Source: Ascaphus truei
Taxonomy: Eukaryota > Chordata > Amphibia > Anura > Ascaphidae
Reading direction: 5' to 3'
NCBI GenBank assembly: GCA_036426205.1
Contig: CM071570.1
Location: 5,159,872 to 5,223,871 of the forward strand
Length of the DNA: 64,000 nucleotides
This document shows, one piece after another, positions 23,815 to 36,500 of the stretch. A model generated the notes under the pieces. It worked only from the letters and a program-made list of their open reading frames with translations, did no database searches and was not told where the DNA came from. Every line of letters begins with the position of its first letter. The first letter of the stretch is position 1. A program made the position numbers and the translations under genes.

Positions 23815-24339
23815 CCTGCATTGAGAATCGGACATCAGGGTCAGCGAACAATTAGTGACTAGGATACCTTCCCGGCCCCCTTATTCCTGCCTCCCGGTTC
23901 TCCCACCCATCTACTGTGTGTAGGGATATGTGTTTAGGGTAATCTAATTAATGGTTCCATTCCCACAGCATCGGACATCGATACATGATTGTCGCATGTG
24001 TAATTTTACCCTACAGGCACTTATGCTGTTGCGATTGTCACATATGGGTATTTTTACCCTACAGGCACTAATGTTGCTGTTCACTGAGCCCAATACTTTG
24101 TGGCTATTTTATTGATCTCATTGTATTGTTTAGTCCCCTTATTTTTAATATATATCCATTAAATTGATTTTTAGAATAATAACTATACACACCATTACAT
24201 TGAGACTCGCTATTCAGGGCTACCCTATCAGCTTTTTGCCTCATCGATAGATAGGGTCTTTTCTCACACAGCCAATTATGATCAAGCAGTGAGTGCACGC
24301 TCCCGTCAGTGCTTCGCCGCACTGTAAGGACTCTTCTTT
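23815..24339. other. no gene; short local duplication
   Basis: A roughly 50-bp tandem unit ending TTTACCCTACAGGCAC appears twice (about 23985-24075). Nothing else is recognised. Confidence 0.5.
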
Positions 24340-26017
24340 GTTCACCTTGCTGGAATAGTGTATAGCAAGAAATGAAGACTAAGATGTAAGGAGAGGGGGA
24401 CGGGGGTGCAGAGGAGTGTAAAACTTTAAAAAAAAAAAAAAAATAGTAGAATAAGTTTGTACTGTAACGGGATTTACCAGGAAGCCAGCAGGAGATGAAG
24501 AGACAGATTTATGAGAGTCAAGTGACTCTAGCAGCAGCGTATAGGGTAGAATTCTAGGGGAGAGGCAGGAAGGCCGGACAGTTGAACGTTACAATAGTCA
24601 AGACGGGAGAGAATGAGGGGCTGTGTTAGAGTGACAGAGGAAAGGGCATATTTTTTAAATGATATGGAGGAAAAAGCAACAGGTTTTAGCTACATTGTGA
24701 ATGTGAGAGGAGAATGTGAGAGTGTCAATTGTGATACCTAGACAGCGTACTTGTGATACTGGGTGTATACTATAGTGATGTGCAGCCAACAGTAATGGAG
24801 AAGGGGGAAGTAGGGCCAGGCATGTGAGGAAGTATGGCGGGCTCCATCTATGACATGTTAAGTTTGAGTCGGCAGAGGGCTACCCAAGATGATATAGCAG
24901 AGCCATTCAGAGACTTTGGTCTGTACAGCATGTGGAAGGTCAGGGGTTGCAAAGTAAACTTGTGTGCCATCAGCATAGATGTGATATTTGAACCCAAGAG
25001 AGGTGATAAGGCCACCTAGAGTGTCTAAAGAAAAAAGACGTCCAATGGCATACCCCTGGGCTACGCCCACAAAGATTGACAGAGGTGTTGTTGGCAAACG
25101 AGACACAAAGTACGATGGGAGAGGTAAAAGGAAATTCAGGATAGAACTTGGTTATGAATATATTCTCCAAGAGTATGGAGAATGGGAAGGTGAAGAGGCT
25201 GGTCCAAAGTATTTAAGGCTGCAGCAGTTTCCTTGGAGTGACAAGTGCAGAAGCCAGATTGTACAAGAGAATAGGATATAAAAAAAATGAAGCAAGAGAA
25301 TACAAGTCGTTCAAGGAGTTGAGGCAAAAGACAGCAGGGAAACAGGGTGATAGGTACGTTCAAGCTTGCCGTTTGAGTAAAGGTATAACTTGTGTGCGTG
25401 AAGGTGGAAAAGGTACCAGAGGTGAGGGAGGAGTTAAAAATGTGCGAGTCTAGAAAGTGGAAGCAAGAGGTTTGAGGAGATGGGAGGGAATGAGGTCAAG
25501 AGGGCAAGAGGGCAAGTGGTAGAGGAGTCAGCAGCAACACTACCTCTGTGACAGAGGAAAAAGAAGTCAGGAAGAGAGTTAGGAAGAGGAGGTGTAGAAT
25601 ATGAGGATACAAAGGGGATATCTTGACGAATGGAATCCACCTTTGGCTTGAAATAGTCAGCAATGCCTATTGGGTGAAATGGAAGAAAAAGAAGAGGCAA
25701 CAGACAGTGGTCTGAGTAGAGTCAAAGACAGTAGACGCTGTGTGGGTTAAAATTTGTGGGCGTTGATTAATGAAGAAAAGGAGGTTTGTTTAGCCTGGGA
25801 GAGGGCGGAGTTGAGACAGGATAGGATATATTCATAGTGAAGGAAATCTGCAAGAATATGAGATTTCCTCCAGAGGGGACTGTGCAGAACTGGATGTGGT
25901 TTAGCCAAGGTCTGGGATTAGACTGGACAGAACGGGAGCAAAAAAAGAAGATGGGGCATGTAGACCAAGATGATGATAGGGCAGAGTTGTAGTTCATAAA
26001 CCAGGTTGAGTCTGTAA
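24340..26017 (-). mobile_element. L2-clade LINE ORF2 (reverse transcriptase), degenerate
   Basis: Minus-strand translation shows SGFCTCHSKET-type, ILLEYIHN, GVAQGYAIGRLF, LGFKYHIYADGTQVYFATPD (catalytic YADD changed to YADG) and SGLPASP. These are the conserved L2 RT and thumb blocks in correct order. Frameshifts and stops break the frame. The 3' end near 24340 matches the 13.6-kb copy (CTTACATCT...TTTCTTGCTATACAC). The 5' part continues beyond the Harbinger-like insertion at 26018-26414. Confidence 0.85.
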
Positions 26018-26173
26018 GGCCCGTAATATATTGGGCGCGCGTGGCACTTATAATTGGCTGTGGTTAGTCAGCCATTGTATGCTAGGACCACGCGCGCTCA
26101 CGGTAGTGAGCGTGGAACCGGGCGATAGATGGGAAGACTCAGAAAAGTATTCGCGCCTCTACCGCTCAGTCTC

Positions 26174-26213
<40 letters not shown>

Positions 26214-26414
26214 ATATAAAATTGCACAATATTAATAATTTCTTCTCACAGCACGTCTTTTTTAATTTTTAATACACACACAAACACACCTTCCCCAGTG
26301 ACACACACAGTACCCTTCCAAGCCTGTCACAGCAGCACGGACTGTACACACGAAAAGTGTGCGTCACGTGCACAAGCGTTCGCACAGGCACGCATGCCCA
26401 CTATATTACAGGCC
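26018..26414. mobile_element. Harbinger-like MITE with TAA target duplication
   Basis: Left end GGCCCGTAATATATTGGGC, right end CACTATATTACAGGCC, flanked by TAA at 26015-26017 and 26415-26417. The 3-bp TWA target fits PIF/Harbinger. It holds a (TG)n microsatellite at 26179-26208 and interrupts the L2 LINE. Confidence 0.7.
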
Positions 26415-26417
26415 TAA

Positions 26418-26560
26418 TAGAGCAGAGAGAAGCGAGGGAGGAGCGCAGTGGAGCCAAGAGCCGGTGGATTAATGGAACACAGGTCTCTGCAGTAACGAGG
26501 GGTAGATGGAGGCGATGGTCAGAGAGAGGACAGGCTGGAAATTGAGAAATTAGGTTGTTT
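26418..26560 (-). mobile_element. L2 LINE fragment (5' continuation)
   Basis: On the minus strand this continues the L2 copy on the other side of the Harbinger-like insertion (CCATCTACCCCTCGTTACTG ... CTCCTCCCTCGCTTCTC). No catalytic motif lies in this short part; assignment rests on position and composition. Confidence 0.45.
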
Positions 26561-28910
26561 GTGATAATCAGGACCAGATAATGACCACCCTTGTAGGTGC
26601 TGGCTGCCATCCATTGGTGAATAATGTGACTGTATTGGTAATATATGAATGTACATGCATTTACACTGAACCCCTGGGTATCCACTTCTAGTCAGGTACA
26701 TGTTGATTTGTCGTCAGAATCAAAGCTCACCATTTAAACCATTCCATTTTAGCAGTCTTTAAGAAAGGTAATCTTTTAAAATATAAATATCCCAAAATGT
26801 ATCCCGTAAAATAAAGAGACGTCATTTTACTTTGAAATTTTTTATTGAAAAATATTAAAATAAATTACACTATTTTACAAAGGAGTATCACATATATACA
26901 TGCAGCAAATTCCAGTGACAAAATGGACATACAAGAGAGAATGATCACTTTGGAAAAAAATGATCTTAATGATGCGAGAAGAAGAACTCGTTTCTTAAAG
27001 CAAGTGATGGTTTAAGAAGATATTTCGCAAAAAGAAGAGGCTTGTGTGAGCAAAGGTTTCCCGGTGTGATTTAGTAGAAGAGACAAGTAATATCTCCACC
27101 ATGTAACCTTGCACACGGACCAAAGTGTAGAGTGAAATGCTTGTAGATGTATAGGGGGTTATTTAATAAGCTGCGATAGTACCCCCAGATCGGCACTATC
27201 GCATGGAAAACTCCCATTAGCGTTCGTAAAGCAAATAGGGGTTTTCGTGGGATGTTGGCCGTCCGATTGGTATTCCACAGCTGTTTACTCAAGTCTTTAT
27301 TTTAATCTTCTGCCCATAAACTTTCTGGAATGTTTAGTGATCTATGCATAAAAAAAAGGCTATGGCAAAGTATTTGACTAGGGTCTTAAGTCGTCATAGT
27401 GTTTACTTAAAAAAATTATTATGTGAATAATGTTTATGTATTTACACCATAAAAGAGAGTCATCCATTGAATAGCCATTTAAATAAACCAGTAGTAGCGT
27501 TGGGTAACCACTTTGGGACATTGTCCACTGGGACGAATTCCAGAATGCTAAGGGATGGATAAAATGTAGAGTTTTGTTGATAGATATGTGCCATTGTCAG
27601 CATAACAAGTCAGTTAGGATGAGGTCCACAGTTTAACTTCGTGACATCTCATAACAAGAACATTCACTCTATTTTCCCGAGTGGCTGGGTAAAGCATATG
27701 GCATTTTTAAGACTGGTCAACAAATGTAATCCACATATTAACCATTACCGGAGTATGCACAATTCAGTTAATGCGTAAGAGGCGTTTCAGAAACTTCCGT
27801 GCTCGAGAGCCCAGAAATACTGGGCAACAATCATTTCAACAAACTACTAAATGAACAGGTGCAGTAAAACAGCCTTTGAAGCTAGTGTTAACATGTCCTG
27901 GTAACATTTGTTCTATTAGAATTAAACTAAAATCAGAACACACAGTTGAAAGTCCCAGTATCTGTATTGGTCCTGGAAAAATGCAGATTCGTTGTAGCTT
28001 GGTACCTTTCAGGGGACCCAGAGCATTCTGCATAGATTAAGTTATAGCGGACAAAGCTTTCGAAAAACCCTGTAGGTTTCTTCCTTTAGATGTACGATCA
28101 AGTGATACCTGAAAAAGCAACTTTAAGGCTTAGAAAGCCCTGTGCACTATAATTTAATCTAGGAAACACTAATTTTGGTCCCCCGAAACTACAATGAATC
28201 TACAAAAAAAAAGGAGTGTTTTAGATGTTTTTACATTTGTTACATTGTATCTGCAGGATGACGCCGTAACCAACTTTACCAAGTGAATACATTATATGCC
28301 ACAACCTAGCAACTTTCACAGCAAGAATGTCACATGCAGTGGGAATACCCAAAGAAGAATCAACGACGTAGTGCTTACGAGTTACTCATATCTTCATTGT
28401 AGGGAAGTAATGGTGCAGTCTGCTGACTTGGCTGGCTGAAAAAGCACTTGTATTTTGCAGCAAGAATGCAAAAAAAAAATAATAAATGCAGGGACCCCCT
28501 CAAAACAGCTCCAATTTTGATTTTATAGTTTTTCCCATCGCTTCAAATTTCTAAAAAGTTGTTTCCTCAATTAGGTACAAGTTTCCAGCATTAGCAGTGT
28601 GTATTATACAGTATTCATTCTATTTGTAACGGTTTTGTCTAAATCTGCAAACCTATTAAAAAGTATATGTTCTAAAATGGTCAAATATGGTACAAGGAGC
28701 TACATGACTGTGAATTTCAATAGGTAATACTAAAAGAGTCAGTTCTATTTAAAAACATTACTGGGGCAAATCATTCATTTTTTTCCCAACCATTTAATAA
28801 GGTTACACGGTCTTCAGAAACCAGAACTCCAAAAAAGCCGTAACCTGATATAGTGTTACTCTCTAGCAAGAGGAAGCTTGTGTAGCTGCAGCCAGACTTG
28901 CTTTACCAGT
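26561..28910. other. repeat-poor DNA, possibly distal 3' UTR of KCNK5
   Basis: No clear transposon ends. TTTTTTATTGAAAAATATTA near 26838-26858 reads on the minus strand as an AATAAA-containing, U-rich transcript end. A run of repeat-like text (27150-27290, TTATTTAATAAGCTGCGATAG) is unclassified. Confidence 0.35.
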
Positions 28911-29331
28911 TCCTGGACAGCACCACGGCTACACGACCAAGCAAACATGGACAACACCACGGCTATACGACCAAGCAAACATGGACAACACCACGGCTAC
29001 ACGACCAAGCAAACATGGACAACACCACGGCTACACGACCAAGCAAACATGGACAACACCACGGCTACACGACCAAGCAAACATGGACAACACAAGGGCT
29101 CACACGACCAAGCAAACATGGGACAACCACCAGGCTACACGACCAAGCAAACATGGACAACACCATGGCTACACGACCAAGCAAACATGGACAACACCAT
29201 GGCTACACGACCAAGCAAACATGGACAACACCACAGCTACACGACAAAGCAAACATGGACAACACCATGGCTACACGACCAAGCAAACATGGACAACACC
29301 ACAGCTAAACGACAAAGCAAACATGGACAGC
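28911..29331. repeat. 34-bp minisatellite, about 12 copies
   Basis: The unit is CACCACGGCTACACGACCAA followed by GCAAACATGGACAA. Copies are nearly identical, with one unit carrying an insertion around 29091-29110 and later units showing CCATGG or CCACAG variants. Because 34 is not a multiple of 3 and no frame contains a stop, all three forward frames are open, which explains the overlapping chance ORFs. Confidence 0.95.
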
Positions 29332-29629
29332 CAGTGGCTCCGGGGAACTTTTGTCTGGCTATATCTGCTTGTTGTGGCCATGAAGACATGGATAGCAACA
29401 GAAAAGGGTCTTAATTCCCACTGAAATGTTGGCTTCTCCAGCCCAGCTCAGTAACCATAAACTCCTGGAAGCTCCATGGGAGGTTGAATTCAACTTTTTG
29501 GACCATGGGTCTCCTGCAATCCCGGTCATTACGCAACTTTCATGGGTGCGGGACAAGTTAAAGATCATGTACAAAAATAAATAAAATATACAGGGACAAA
29601 TGAAATAAAACAATTTACATTCACTTGTA

Positions 29630-32600
29630 TGGAGTGTTTATTTCTACACGGAGAACTTTTACTCATAAGGATGGAGGCAATGATCTACAAGTAGTGGTAC
29701 TGGGTTCTATGTCAAAATACATACAAATCTGACAATCTTTGGTTTTAAGGATAGCCAGTGTATCAGGGAGACTATCAGGTGTTGCTATTTCCGCTCCCAG
29801 AATCCTCTATTGCCTCATTCTGGTTTATTGGCTCTCAAACAAAAGTGAGTGTTGTGCCATCAGGCTGACTACCAGCTTCACGGGATCCTGCCAGGTTTTA
29901 TACCAAGCAACAAGAATTTTCAGAGGGAATTTTCCCCAGAGGTTTAGGAGGGGGCAGCAGGAATGTGGAGGGGTGCCCTTTCAAAAACGTAATGCAAACA
30001 TTCTAGGACAGAGGGGATTGCACCTTTAAAACATGTCCTACACTATTAAATATACATTAAAAAGGACTCGGTTTGCACTTCAAAGGGTAAATGTAATCCT
30101 GTGGAATTGGGCATTTAACATAAAAGCAGCTTAAAGAAGGTTGTTGCTGTTAAATCTCCCTGTAAAGGGACAAGAACTTTGTGACATCCTCCTTTGTGTT
30201 CATTTGCATGTCAAACGTTTAGGCCTGTAGTATGAAGAACTGTAAAACTTAGTGTAATAGAGCAAGCTATCAAAGGCCACGCGAGACACGGAAAAAAACT
30301 GGAGTCTGTTTCACCTATGCTTCACTAGTCCCGCAGCATGAACCTTCCTAGTTTAACCCATTCAGTCCTGAAGTGGCACAGCACTGGTGTATGCCAAGTG
30401 CACCTCAAGCACAGTAGGGGGTGAACATATTATTTTACCTGACTATGATATACTTCAATGGCTTGGAGAATAAACGTTAGGAAGGTGTAGGGAGTACTTT
30501 TAGTCAGGTTAGATATGCAACAACTCCGGACTAAACCCAAGAGTCCTGTTTAACATCACATCCCGCTGCAAAGAAGTCTTAACAGTCTTAACCATTGCCA
30601 TTGAACTAAACCTTTGCATTTGTACAGGAGGTTGCACAGCGACAGGTCCGGTTACAACCAGGTCCCAATAAAATCCAAGCAAACGTAGAACAAAAAGAAA
30701 ACAATGACTTGCTTCTGGACTCAGCAAGAGGCTACACAACAAACAGTTGGGGACAATATATACAAATATATTTCACATAGAGAACCTTCCTGACTTTTCA
30801 CATATGATTTCAGGCTGACAGCGCCGAGCATCTCTGGTAGATTTTTTTTTTTTAACATTTCATATCGAATATATAGATGCAGAAATGTTGCTTATTGGAC
30901 CACTCGGTTAAGTCAGACTGGCAACGTTCTGGATATTAACTCCCGATGGTCCAGTAACATTGCAAGCTGTTGCTTTTCCTTCTGGCAGGGAGGCAAGAAC
31001 GGTCCAGGAAGAGACTTTAGGATGGCACAGAGTGGCAAAGGCTTAAGGATACAATGGGCAGCCAGTGTTCTATGTGCATAGCCAGCAGGTTAACCCAGTC
31101 ACGTGGCCAAATAAACGGTCACGGGTTTTGGAGGCCCTTAGTAAGCAGCAGAAACGTCAACTGGTTTAAAATGAGCCGCCATACTCTCTTGTACATCGCC
31201 ATTATGCGACACAGGTTGTTACTGTGACAGGTAGACTGGTAAACCTGCAGCAAATAAGATTAGGGCCCATATTCATTATTGATTTGAATGGGCGGTATGG
31301 GATCTTCTAGCAAAGGAAGGTTGTAAGGCAGAAGACTGCATAGTTAATATGGTCCTTAACCTCTTCACAGCTCCTTTAATGTAGGAGTTTGGGTCAGTTG
31401 TTTGATTATAGGGCTAAAAGTAACAGGGTGAAGTTAAAACTTAACGAGCGTCGGAGTGCTGGTTATACAAACACAGACGTAACCCGGTACATATTAGATG
31501 GATATTACTGCACCGCTGTGCTAATCTAACCTTATGAGAAATAATTTTTGTTCATTAATGCAGGGGTTCTACACTCCAGTCCTCCAGATGCCCAAACAGG
31601 TATGGTTTTAAAGGAAACCCAAGCTTCAGCACAGGTTACAGTCTTCAACTGAGCCACCTGCGCTGAAGTCAGAATATCCTTAAAGGACTGGCGTTGAGAA
31701 CCCCTGCATTAAAGTGTTCACCACATAAAACCAGCACAACAGTTAAAAAAATATATCAAGAATGTTTACATTCATTCTGCTAAATAAAATAAGGGAACGG
31801 TAATGGACGCAGAATTACAAAATTGAAAATGGATTCACTTTGGTTCTACCATTTTGTTGGAGGAAACCAATGAACACGTGGTGTGCAATAGCAAAGAAGT
31901 AACAACCCTTATATGGAACGTAGTAACGGTGCCCTTTCCTTTCATGAGTGAATGTTGTGCTGAATCGGACATTTCCCCCCTGTCCAGAATAGAAGTCTCT
32001 AAGCTTCAGGTTTCAAGTTTAACGTACAGTACCAGTTGTGCAAAAGACAAAAGCCGAGTGAGCAGCAGAGTTTAACGCATTGGCCTCTGTGTCTCTCTCT
32101 CTCTCTCTCTCTACATAGACATCTCAATATTTAAATACAGAAGACAAAACCCAGATATTTAGTCAGGAGACCGTGTCACTAAAATACAAAAATCTATACA
32201 GACAAAAGTTCATAGTCTTTCTATTAAATTTCAAGTATTTTCAAAAAAGAAATAAAATGGACATAAGAGGAGTAGCAGAATTTCGGTTGGCCGGTTTCAG
32301 TTGAGGCCTACACTTTGGAGATATTCGAAAACAAATTCTCAGATTAAACACTAAAGGGCAACAAGGTTCTGTCAGAGAATTTTGTATACGTCACATCTTC
32401 CTTCCTCAGTATAAAAATAAGTCCAGTGTAAGAACATACAATGCTTCAACACCTACCATGTCTAAGGAGACATCTACACCCATAAGGACTAAACCCTATA
32501 AGTATTTTGTGCAAGAAACAGTCTTTTGAAGACTGCAGTATATTCTCTTGGCGGGTGGCTGGTGTTATTCTTATAGTCCAGATTAAAAAAAAAAAAAAAA

Positions 32601-32709
32601 AAAAAAATGAAATCGGGTAGAGATGTCAAACTTCCCTCCTTGAAAGAACATTATTAGTATAAAATGTTTTAGGATAATTAATCCCAGCATTGTCACCAAA
32701 GCATCCAAA
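29630..32709 (-). other. KCNK5: possible 3' UTR of KCNK5
   Basis: The stretch following the stop codon is repeat-poor apart from one foldback MITE (31561-31706), a CT microsatellite near 32091 and a T-run (A-run on plus, about 32584-32607). A minus-strand AATAAA occurs near 29637-29642, and another strong A/T-rich AATAAA context lies near 26842-26848, which would give a much longer UTR. No transcript evidence is available, so the end is a guess. Confidence 0.3.
31561..31706. mobile_element. palindromic hAT-like MITE (Family F)
   Basis: CAGGGGTTCTACACTCCAGT at the left pairs with GACTGGCGTTGAGAACCCCTG at the right (31686-31706). Flanks CATTAATG and CATTAAAG match in 7 of 8. It lies downstream of the KCNK5 stop, perhaps in its 3' UTR. 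Confidence 0.85.
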
Positions 32710-33503
32710 TCACGTTTCTGCGTTCTCATTGTTTACATTGTTGTAATCGTTCAAGAGTTGTTCATAGGGAACACAGGCCTCCAAGTCACCGCTAGAAAAA
32801 GAAGATTCATCTAGACAGGTGTACTTGTCCATCTGTGTTGGAGTCTCTGGGTCCTCCATGTTTTCTTCAAAGGATGACTTGGATTTCTCCTCGTCCTCAG
32901 AAAGCTCGCACTCTTCCTCCTCATTCACAAAAGTTATGTTCCCGTTCTGAAAGATCAAAGGCTTGTAATCTTTAGAGTCCCACGTTTCTCCCTCTTCCTC
33001 ACTGATTCGGTCTAGTTGGTTTATAAATATTGTTGCTTCTCTGTCTTGAAGTGGCTTCATTCCATTCTCTTTCGAAAGACCATTAGAAAACTTAACCTCG
33101 TCATAGTGGAGTCCATTACGTTTACTGTACATAACCATGAGTTCTTGGCCTCTCTTTTGTAGGTTCCTATTACCTGGGGTGTCACCATTCATTATTTTCT
33201 CATTACCATTGTTGCCAATCTGCTTTATCAGATCATTGTACGTCTCTTCCTTTTTAGAAAGGAAGCTGAAAATATTTACATCTTTTGGATTGGCCAATGG
33301 AATTGCTTTGTTCTTCTTGGCATGGAGGTCATTTTCAAAAGACTCTTTCCTTTTTTTCCTTCTCTTTTTAATGGCTTTGTGCACCTCCACAAACATGCTG
33401 ACTTTCCAATTCACAAAGAGAGAAAGCCAAGCGAGTCCAAGATAGATCCAGATCTCGACAAAGTATCTGTACAGGACATTGTAATTTGCCTCCGGATTTA
33501 CAC
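32710..33503 (-). CDS. KCNK5: KCNK5 exon 5 (TM4, cytoplasmic tail, stop)
   Basis: It encodes the end of Gly213 to residue 476 and the stop codon at 32712-32710. TM4 carries LYRYFVEIWIYLGLAWLSLF, followed by the basic juxtamembrane stretch KAIKKRRKKRKES, which is the region linked to gating and G-beta-gamma/PIP2 control in the family. The long tail keeps the motif KDVNIFSFLSKKEETYNDL and an acidic region rich in Glu, ending in VPYEQLLNDYNN. Acceptor TTTGACAG|GT. The tail is about 20 residues shorter than human, mostly from loss of the Gly/Pro-rich segment. Confidence 0.95.
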
Positions 33504-36500
33504 CTGTCAAAACAGAATAAAATGGGTCAACGGTTTAGAAAATCTGAATTGTATAAAACAACAGACACTGAAACTAAAAGATATGACGAGAACAGAAGAT
33601 GAAACATTATCTAATGTCCTACTGGAAGATTCAACAATATCCAGCATACAACTCTGTATGGTTTACTAGCAAGATGATCATATGATTTTTCAGTTCATGG
33701 GTTTTCCAGTAGAATTACAAACACAAGCATCCTTTCTAAGGCTGGTTTTGGTCAGTATTGTGACACAAAGAACTGTTTCACCAGTTGTTCGGGTGACGCC
33801 ATACGCCAACTTCCAAATGGTGTGTTGGGTCTAGTGATTTATAACATTTGATTAAGTTATAAAAATACTAGAGTCTCACTTGAGTTCAGATCCTTCTCTT
33901 CACCTGCTCACAGCTACAATCTTCATATTTCCCAGGTTTATGCAGACTATAGATTTGGCATGGTCTCGTCAACATAAACTTTACTGCTGCTTTTGGACTA
34001 TGAACAGAACGTTCCCTTGTGGCCTCCTATGCATGCCAGCTGGCCCACCACTTTATCTGCATTCCCAGATAGTACCATGGGCTGGAAAGCATCAGGTCTC
34101 ACATATACTGCTTCGTAGTAGCAGGGCAGGTGGCATTGCTGCAAAAAGACTTCTTTAGGACACGTAACTCATAGGGAGTTTGTTCCAACATACAAAGTGC
34201 TCTAACAAATCAACACAGGGAATCTAACTGATCAACGGATAAAGAGAATTCTGCAAATGCTTCATTTGTGTTTAAACGAGGAAAAAAAAGGCCATTTTTT
34301 GCACCCGCCCTGTAGTCAGTCAATCTTTGATAAACATGCCCTCTCTCTCTATAAGAGAACCACAGCTAGACCAGGCAGATCACCCGAACTCGTTTAATGT
34401 TTCCAGTTCCCACAGTAGTTCCACTAGACAAGGATTCTGGTAATGACACGTAAATAAGCACAAGTGTGTTTTTAGTTTCCCTTTTCAGGGCACGAAATAG
34501 TAGTGGAAGCGGACTGGCCTCCAAGTTATGTCCGGCCAATGAAGCAATCATTGGACCTGGGCTCACGTTTGGTCTTGGCAGCACTTGTCAATCACCTCCG
34601 TGGTATGCAATTTCTGACCCCTTCATGCATTTTTATGCCACTGTAGTCATAGTTACAAAGGGGAAATTGATGTGTCTGTGGGTGAGCCCAAATCGACTTG
34701 TGCTACTTAGACCAGTGGAAGCCAAACTCCCTGCCTGTCGTCATTTGTGTCACTATCATCTCAGCTATTACGTCCAACTAGCCCCGCCCCTCTGTCATCT
34801 GCTCTCCGATCCCCCCTTGCCCTCTTCACGGAGATGGACACACACACCTCCGCTCCAGATAGCCCCGCCCTCACCTGCCTCCTGTTCTCCGATTCCCTTC
34901 GGTCTCCTCCCTGAGCTGCACGGCGGTGACATGACTCATCAGGTCTGTCATCACTGCGCACAGCACAGACGCCAGGGTGGGACATTCTTATCCCTGCTTT
35001 AGACAATTTGTCCGCATACACTTTGTTTTATTTTTTTTCATTTGCTCTAATAAGGGGATTGACTAGCTGCAAACCACAAAATAAAGATTCTGCCATCTTT
35101 CATGCACGGATTCTCTAGAGTGTTTGTTGGGCTTGGGCAAATCTTGGGTAAAATGAAGTACAGAATGGATTACTAAGTACACATGTACATATCTAATCTG
35201 TAAATTTAAAACATTGCCCTGGCCGGACCCGAGGTGCCCCGCTTCCATTATTTTAATTAACATTATTTGCTGGATGATCCGAGTCTCAACACTAAAATTC
35301 CCACTGGTACGTTCGATACTAACCAGCCACGTAATCTCCGAATCCTATGGTGGTGATGGTGATAAAGGAGTAGTAGAGACCTTCAATATAGTCCCAGCCT
35401 TCAGTTTTCATGAAGACAAACGGAGGTATCACCAGGTGAACGAGTACCCCCCAGATGATGAAAATCGCTGTGCACATTATCTGAGCTTTTCTCTGCAAGA
35501 CACAATCAAAACCAGAGCGGGAGATTAAGGACTTGTAAAATAGTCATTAGCTAACGAGCATGCTTCATAGTAACATTAATAGTTTACAACAAAGACCTGT
35601 TATAGAATGTGTCACGTTGTGATCAACTGGAAGGGTCTCACTTGTCACCTCTAATTCGTAAAACTACAATAAACCACAGCTATTTGTGAAAAGTTCTTGG
35701 TCTTGGGGGAAGTGCAGATTCTGTGTAGGTGGTGATACATTTTAATGGACCAACAAAGAGTTCTTCTTACGGGTCAGTACATAGAGTGGTCAAATGTGCA
35801 CAGGTCTCTTGCGGTACTAAAAGAACACACAGAGGAAGAAGCTGAAGGCTCTGTACACACCAACATCTTGCAGAACTCTTGTTGGTCCTTTTAGGGCCGA
35901 CACAATGGATATGAACAATGACACAGGTTACAAGATACACTGGCACCTTCTGATTGGACATAAAACATTAAGCAGAAAGCATGTGGTTAAGGTAGCACTG
36001 CCGTTCGTGTACTAAATATAATACTTAGATGTAATTGGTGCACGGAGAAATGGAGACCACAAATCTCTCCTAAACAACTATGTAACACTCCCGGTGTTCC
36101 CAGCACTCCAAAAGAAAACAAGAAGACTGATGGTGTGTCAGTAAAGAGTGCGTATGGAAAGACACAACATCATAGCACAACAATATGTAAAGGCAAACAG
36201 GGATATGAAAAAGACTGCAGGTAGAGGCTGAAGGGGATTAGGGGAGGAGAGGAAGGGAAATGTGAAATCACAGGAAAATGGGAAAAGAATAGGAGAAAAA
36301 AGATGCAGGGGCAACGTTTTGGGGTGGTTCACCCCTTCTACTGGCCCGTTTCCGTAGCCACCGTGAGGGGACTACGGTACTTCCCTCAAAACCCAATCTT
36401 GCTCCTGACAAACATAAAAACAAATAGCGACACACAACGAGAGGGTCTCGTGAATGCAGGTAATTGAACCTGCAAAGGAATAAGTCACTTATAAACAATG

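Noticed and set aside
28030..28110. AAAGCTTTCGAAAAACCTG-like text, resembling a word at 15050
   Set aside because: Common dispersed words only; no element boundaries could be drawn.
28878..29424. Three long overlapping ORFs (136-178 aa)
   Set aside because: The 34-bp tandem repeat lacks stops in all frames; no protein family is suggested.
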